Origin: Rhodospirillales bacterium BBD 1991-14
GTDB lineage: Bacteria; Pseudomonadota; Alphaproteobacteria; Kiloniellales; Kiloniellaceae
Direction of reading: 5' to 3'
Assembly (NCBI GenBank): GCA_001657395.1
Contig: LYSY01000003.1
Location: 716,314-780,313, forward strand
Length of the DNA stretch: 64,000 nucleotides
Shown here in pieces: positions 59,672 through 64,000 of the stretch (within the stretch, counting starts at the first letter, position 1; every line of letters begins with the position of its first letter). The notes under the pieces were generated by a model that made no database searches, was not told where the DNA came from, and saw only the letters and a list, made by a program, of their open reading frames with translations. Position numbers and translations under genes: made by a program.

Positions 59672-59876
59672 CGATTTTCCTGCGACCCAGGATCAGCCTA
59701 TCACAGCTTTGGCGCCATCCGCCGCGGGCGCTCTTTCCGTGCCGTTTCCACGATGCGGAAAAGCCTTTCGGTGAGCTTTACGAAGCTGCGCGCGCTGTTT
59801 CATAGTGCCTGTAAGGAGAGACCGGCCGAAGAAAGCGTGCGATGGCCGGCGGAACGGAAGAGGGAGGCTGAAGCCC

Positions 59877-60884
59877 ATGCGAGTCTGTGTGGTTGGCGCC
59901 GGAGCGATCGGCGGCCTGATGGCAGTGAAACTGGCGCTCGCCGGTAACACGGTGACGGTGGTCGACCAGGGCGCCCATCTGGCGGCGATCCGGGAACAGG
60001 GCCTGAAACTGATCTGGGAAGACGGCTCGGAGTTGACGGCCGAAGTGCGCGCCGTCGCTTCCGCCGCCGAGGCAGGCCAGCAGGACCTCGTCATCCTGGC
60101 CGTAAAGGCCCACTTCCTCGACCAGATCGCCCGCGACATCGGGTCCTTGCTGGACGAGGACACCATGATCGTCACCGTTCAGAACGGCATGCCTTGGTGG
60201 TACTTCCACGGCTTCGGCGGCGATCTCGAAGGCCGGCGCCTCGACACGCTCGACCCCACGGGCCTTCTGGCGCGCTACATTCCGGGAGAGCGCATCGTCG
60301 GCTGCGTGGTCTATCCGGCAGCGGCCGTGACGGGCCCCGGCGTGATCACGCACGTCGAAGGAGACCGATTCCCCGTCGGTGAATTGGACGGGAGTGCGAG
60401 CGCACGCGTCCAGGCACTGCACGATCTGCTGGTCGACAGTGGCTTCCGATCTCGCATTCTCGACGACATCCGCTCCGAGATCTGGCTGAAAGCCTGGGGC
60501 AACCTCTCGTTCAACCCCATCTCCGCACTGACCCACGCCACCCTGGAGGATATCTGCCGCTTTCCCCAGACCCGTGCGCTGGCGGCAAGCATGATGGCAG
60601 AGGCCCAGGCCATCGGCGAAAAGCTCGGCGTGACCTTCCGGCACACCATCGAAAAGCGCATCGCCGGGGCGGAGTCGGTCGGACGGCACAAGACATCGAT
60701 GCTGCAGGATGTCGAAGCGGGCCGGTCCCTGGAAACCGAGGCCCTGATCGGCTCGATCCTGGAGATGGGCCGCCTGACGGACACGCCGGCCCCTGCGATC
60801 GAAGCGGTCTACGCCTGCGTAATGCTGCTCAACAAAACCATGACGGCCGAACAGTCCGGCGTACGGCTCGTCGGTGCGGCGTGA
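59877..60884 (+). CDS. 2-Dehydropantoate 2-reductase family protein
   Basis: The 335-residue protein has the NADPH motif VVGAGAIGG at the N-terminus, FHGFGGDLEGRRLDTL-type mid-region and SEIWLKAWGNLSFNPISALT with the catalytic Lys. It resembles PanE, reducing ketopantoate in pantothenate synthesis, but PanE-like paralogues often act on other 2-oxo acids, and no other pantothenate gene is near. GGGAGG precedes the ATG at 59877. Confidence 0.85.
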   Translation: MRVCVVGAGAIGGLMAVKLALAGNTVTVVDQGAHLAAIREQGLKLIWEDGSELTAEVRAVASAAEAGQQDLVILAVKAHFLDQIARDIGSLLDEDTMIVTVQNGMPWWYFHGFGGDLEGRRLDTLDPTGLLARYIPGERIVGCVVYPAAAVTGPGVITHVEGDRFPVGELDGSASARVQALHDLLVDSGFRSRILDDIRSEIWLKAWGNLSFNPISALTHATLEDICRFPQTRALAASMMAEAQAIGEKLGVTFRHTIEKRIAGAESVGRHKTSMLQDVEAGRSLETEALIGSILEMGRLTDTPAPAIEAVYACVMLLNKTMTAEQSGVRLVGAA

Positions 60885-61295
60885 TCCCAACTGCCCGGTA
60901 GAATCTACAACCTTTGGGAGAATTCTCCACCTTTGGTGGATCTTCCTGACCCGCGCATCACGGAGAACGACCAGCAGCGGAAAACAGCCGTTGATCCAAG
61001 CTGTGCGTTCCAATTAAGGTTTTGTTAGTCTTGCCAGGGCACAACTCTGGAGAGGCAGGGGGATAACGAAGCCGCACTTCAGACGCATGGGCACAGCACG
61101 CATTCGCCACGATGGCGGCCGCCGATGATACGGCGCGGGACAAGAGGTCTCAGCCTGAGCGCCCAATTGTCTCCGGCGATCCCCTCCTTTCTTCGAATCA
61201 CCGACATCCGACTGCGCTTCGCGGCACTCGCGCATCGCAGGGGCTTGCGCGCCGGGCGCGCGGGCACGGACCCGCAAGAGAGTTGAGCGACCGCC
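60885..61295. other. Intergenic stretch between the PanE-like and subtilase genes
   Basis: This 411-base gap holds two overlapping palindromes right after the PanE-like stop: GGAGAATTCTCC at 60917-60928 and TCCACC-TTT-GGTGGA at 60926-60940. They may terminate or protect the transcript. An AT-richer zone around 61005-61035 could be the subtilase promoter. I see no further gene or RNA. Confidence 0.5.
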
Positions 61296-64000
61296 ATGAG
61301 ATCGTCCTTTCGCAGCTTTAAAGCCGTCCCCGACTCCGATGGCCGGGAGGGCTTCCTCACCGATCTGAGGGAGTCTTTCACCGACCTCTTTGCCTACGAC
61401 CGCTTCGACTGGCCCGACCTGCCGTCACCCAGCAGCGTCGCCTTCCACGCGGTCAAGCCGCAGGAGGACGACCGCAGATCGACGACCACCTCTGACGATC
61501 CGGTCACGCTCTACACCACCACGAATTCCGACGTGCCGATCCGCACCTTCGGCCAGGTGATCGAAGTGGACGGCGGCGCCGTACCGCTCTCCAACACCTC
61601 CGGCCCGGTGATCGGTGTCGACGACTTCCGCGTCGATGCCCGTTTTGCCGGCATCGACGGCAGCGGCTATTCGGTGGTCGTGCTGGACAGCGGCATCGAT
61701 CTGGACGACCCCTTCTTCGGGCCCGACGCCAACAACGACGGCGTCGCCGACCGGATCGTCTATCACTACGACTTCGCCGACAACGATGCCGACGCCAGCG
61801 ACGTCGACGGCCATGGCTCCAACGTCACCAGCATCGCCGCCTCCTCCGACGGCACCTATACCGGGATGGCCCCCGGCGCCGACATCATTTCGCTGAAGGT
61901 CTTCAGCAACAACGGCTCCGGGTTCTTCAGCGACATCGAACAGGCGCTGCAGTGGGTCATCAACAACGCCGAGGCCTACAACATCGCCAGCGTGAACATG
62001 TCGCTGGGCGACGGCGGCAACTATGGCTCGCCGGTGGGGCTCTACGGTATCGCCGACGAGCTCTCGGTCCTGGCCTCGATGGACGTGATCGTCGTCTCGG
62101 CCTCCGGCAACAGCTTTTACGAAGTGAACTCCATTCAGGGCGTCGCCTATCCTTCCGCCGACCCGAACTCCCTCTCCGTCGGGGCAGTCTACGACAGCAG
62201 CGGCGGCGGCTTCTCCTATGGCAGCGGCGCCATTGCGTATTCGCGGACAACAGATCAGATCACGCCGTTCAGCCAACGCGACGACAGTCTCTCCGACATC
62301 TTCGCACCGGGCGCCCCGATCACAGGCGCCGGAGCCGGGGCCGGCCTGACCACCATGCACGGCACCAGCCAGGCCGCACCCCATATCGCAGGGATCGCGG
62401 TTCTGGCACAGCAACTGGCCGAGCAGGAACTGGGCCGCAAGCTTACGGTAACCGAGTTCACCGACTTGCTCGCCAGCAGCGGGGACAGCATCTTCGACGG
62501 CGACGACGAAGACGACAACGTCGTCAACACCGGCAGCACCTATCAGCGCGTCAACGTGCTGGCGTTGGCCGAGGCGATCATCGCCCTGGCACCGCCCGAT
62601 CCCGACCCCGCCGTCTTCTCGATCGCCGCGCTGGATGCCGAGAAGCCCGAAGGCGACAGCGGGACGACCGGCTACAGCTTCACGGTGACCCGCAGCGACA
62701 ACACCGGCGGCACGGACAGCGTGGATTACAGCGTCACCGGCAGCGGCACTGATCCCAGCGAGGCCGGCGACTTCCAGGGCGGCGGCTTCCCCAGCGGACA
62801 GGTCACCTTTGCACCCGGCGAAACCAGCAAGGTCATCACCGTCGAAGTGCTTGGCGACGGCGACCTGGAAGGCGACGAAGGCTTCACCGTCACGCTGTCC
62901 GATCCTTCCGCAGGCGCTCAAATCTCCATCGCTTCGGCAGACGGCACCATCCAGAACGACGATACAGCCCCGCCACCGCCTGGTGAAACCATCGTGCTGA
63001 TCGATTCGGACTTCGACGACCCGGGCACCGGCGCAGACGGCTTCACCTATCTTGCAAATGCCTTCGGCGGGACGACCAGCGCGTCCTACGCGCGCGGAGA
63101 ATGGAGCGAGGGCGAGCTCACCATGCTGCTCGGCGGCGGTGACAACGACGATATCTTCGACATGTCCGGCGGCTGGCAGCGCAGCTTCACGCTCGACCAG
63201 GACGCGGAAGTCTCACTCTCCTTCCTCTATACGCTGACACAAGCCCAGAGCTATGAGGCCGACGAGTACAGCCAGGTTCTCTTCAGCCTGAACGGCGGGC
63301 CGCCCCAGCTCGTCGCCGAGATCGTCGGCGACGGAAACGGGGGCGGCGAAAGGACCACGGGCCAACAGGCTTTCGTGGCAGACCTTGGCCTGCTGCCCGC
63401 CGGCACCCATACGATCGTGCTTGGCGGCTACAACAACAAGAAGACCTACAACAACGAAAGCACGGAGATCCGCTTCGACGACGTGCAGGTGACCGGCACC
63501 CCGACGGCCCCGCCGGCGACCTTCTTCGAGATTGCGGCGGACGACGCCGTGAAGGCCGAGGGCGATGCGGGCAGCACCGCCTTCACCTTCACCGTCACCC
63601 GCACGGGCGACACGGCCCAGGCCGGCAGCGTCGACTACGCGGTGACCAGCGCCGAGGCCGACGGCGCCGATTTCTTCGGCGGCGTCCTGCCCGCCGGCAC
63701 GGTCAGCTTCGGCGCCGGCGAGGCCAGCAAGACGCTCACCATCGAGATTGCCGGCGACAGCGACTTCGAAGGCGACGAGGCCTTCACGGTCACGCTCTCC
63801 AACCCCTCCGCCGGTTCCGAGATCACCGGCGCAAGCGCCGGAGGCACGATCCAGAACGACGACCCGGCGCCGCCGGCGACCTTGCTCTCTATCGCCGCAG
63901 ACAATGCCATAAAGGCCGAAGGTGACGCCGGTTCCACGGCCTTCACCTTCACCGTCACCCGCACGGGCGACACGGCCCAGGCCGGCAGCGTCGACTACGC
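61296..64000 (+). CDS. Subtilisin-like serine protease with Calx-beta repeats, 3' truncated by the window
   Basis: The 901 visible residues start with about 110 residues lacking a signal peptide, then an S8 peptidase domain with Asp131 (VVLDSGIDLDD), His173 (DGHGSNVTSIA) and Ser358 (HGTSQAAPHIAG). Then come Calx-beta motifs at about 439-555, 741-855 and a third cut by the edge; between the first two (570-735) lies a beta-sandwich-like region. The Ca-binding repeats and absence of a Sec leader suggest type I secretion, whose C-terminal signal would lie beyond the window. Confidence 0.9.
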   Translation, partial: MRSSFRSFKAVPDSDGREGFLTDLRESFTDLFAYDRFDWPDLPSPSSVAFHAVKPQEDDRRSTTTSDDPVTLYTTTNSDVPIRTFGQVIEVDGGAVPLSNTSGPVIGVDDFRVDARFAGIDGSGYSVVVLDSGIDLDDPFFGPDANNDGVADRIVYHYDFADNDADASDVDGHGSNVTSIAASSDGTYTGMAPGADIISLKVFSNNGSGFFSDIEQALQWVINNAEAYNIASVNMSLGDGGNYGSPVGLYGIADELSVLASMDVIVVSASGNSFYEVNSIQGVAYPSADPNSLSVGAVYDSSGGGFSYGSGAIAYSRTTDQITPFSQRDDSLSDIFAPGAPITGAGAGAGLTTMHGTSQAAPHIAGIAVLAQQLAEQELGRKLTVTEFTDLLASSGDSIFDGDDEDDNVVNTGSTYQRVNVLALAEAIIALAPPDPDPAVFSIAALDAEKPEGDSGTTGYSFTVTRSDNTGGTDSVDYSVTGSGTDPSEAGDFQGGGFPSGQVTFAPGETSKVITVEVLGDGDLEGDEGFTVTLSDPSAGAQISIASADGTIQNDDTAPPPPGETIVLIDSDFDDPGTGADGFTYLANAFGGTTSASYARGEWSEGELTMLLGGGDNDDIFDMSGGWQRSFTLDQDAEVSLSFLYTLTQAQSYEADEYSQVLFSLNGGPPQLVAEIVGDGNGGGERTTGQQAFVADLGLLPAGTHTIVLGGYNNKKTYNNESTEIRFDDVQVTGTPTAPPATFFEIAADDAVKAEGDAGSTAFTFTVTRTGDTAQAGSVDYAVTSAEADGADFFGGVLPAGTVSFGAGEASKTLTIEIAGDSDFEGDEAFTVTLSNPSAGSEITGASAGGTIQNDDPAPPATLLSIAADNAIKAEGDAGSTAFTFTVTRTGDTAQAGSVDY
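63571..64000. repeat. Near-identical Calx-beta coding repeats
   Basis: A run of about 60 identical bases beginning GCCTTCACCTTCACCGTCAC occurs near 63579-63640 and again near 63939-64000, coding AFTFTVTRTGDTAQAGSVDY in two successive Calx-beta motifs. Codon-level identity shows a recent duplication or gene conversion; the first motif (62610-62960) is diverged. Confidence 0.85.

Noticed and set aside
61425..62921. Open minus-strand frame of 498 codons over the subtilase
   Set aside because: Val/Gly/Asp-rich shadow; the plus strand has the full protease triad in frame.
1..64000. tRNA, rRNA, prophage, transposase or CRISPR array
   Set aside because: None recognised on reading both strands; a tRNAscan/Infernal run would be decisive for small RNAs.

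Overview
The window reads as a gene-dense, GC-rich (roughly two thirds by eye) chromosomal stretch from an alphaproteobacterium. An aerobic, heterotrophic member of the Rhodospirillales-type lineages (Kiloniella/Rhodovibrio-like) would fit, but this is an inference from gene content (TctABC transport, PHB/ketone-body genes, a full protocatechuate branch, FnrL-type site before hemN, MarR/IclR operons), not from a marker gene. I see no rRNA, tRNA, prophage, transposase or CRISPR array. About 60 genes are supported; most very long antisense frames are GC-driven shadows.

Layout. 1-4.9 kb: a DUF4350 (partial)-MoxR-DUF58-SpoIIM-RDD envelope operon. 5.0-8.9 kb: three paralogous multi-pass membrane proteins, split by an isopropylmalate-dehydrogenase-like gene. 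9.0-12.3 kb: hemN (with an FNR-type box) and a GMC oxidoreductase. 12.4-20.4 kb: a tricarboxylate transporter tctCBA, divergent from a two-component system with its own periplasmic binding protein, then a multicopper oxidase. 20.5-25.3 kb: flavodoxin-like reductase, ECF sigma plus zinc-finger anti-sigma, and acetoacetate decarboxylase-3-hydroxybutyrate dehydrogenase-patatin. 25.4-28.5 kb: an EF-hand protein divergent from a second two-component system whose sensor has an acidic, His-rich loop. 28.6-33.5 kb: sulfatase, then an ECF sigma factor with two anti-sigma-domain proteins, a cytochrome c and a ferritin-like protein. 33.8-39.0 kb: MscS channel and a three-domain Aas acyltransferase/acyl-ACP synthetase behind a double TetR-like operator. 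39.2-42.9 kb: IclR, CoA transferase, citryl-CoA-lyase-like protein, dienelactone-hydrolase-like protein. 43-46.9 kb: a 34-residue membrane microprotein with its own terminator, DUF3179 protein, MarR/EamA pair with two operators, amidase. 47-50.4 kb: zur-znuB-znuC divergent from znuA. 50.4-54.1 kb: PLP lyase-FAD oxidoreductase-Fe-alcohol dehydrogenase. 54.3-58.9 kb: pcaD-pcaC-pcaH-pcaG-BKACE-pcaB. 59-64 kb: lipoprotein, ketopantoate-reductase-like protein and the 5' part of a subtilisin-like protease with Calx-beta repeats, cut by the window edge.

The most unusual signals are non-coding. A long hairpin element occurs three times (about 20.4, 27.0 and 39.1 kb) with a conserved loop and at least one compensatory base-pair change; in two copies it lies between convergent genes, and three of the four flanking genes take their stop codons from its CTAGCG ends. 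Short triplicated 12-15 bp tandem repeats recur at gene boundaries. Several operators can be paired with their likely regulators (MarR, IclR, Zur, FnrL), while a perfect TetR-like double operator has no regulator in the window.
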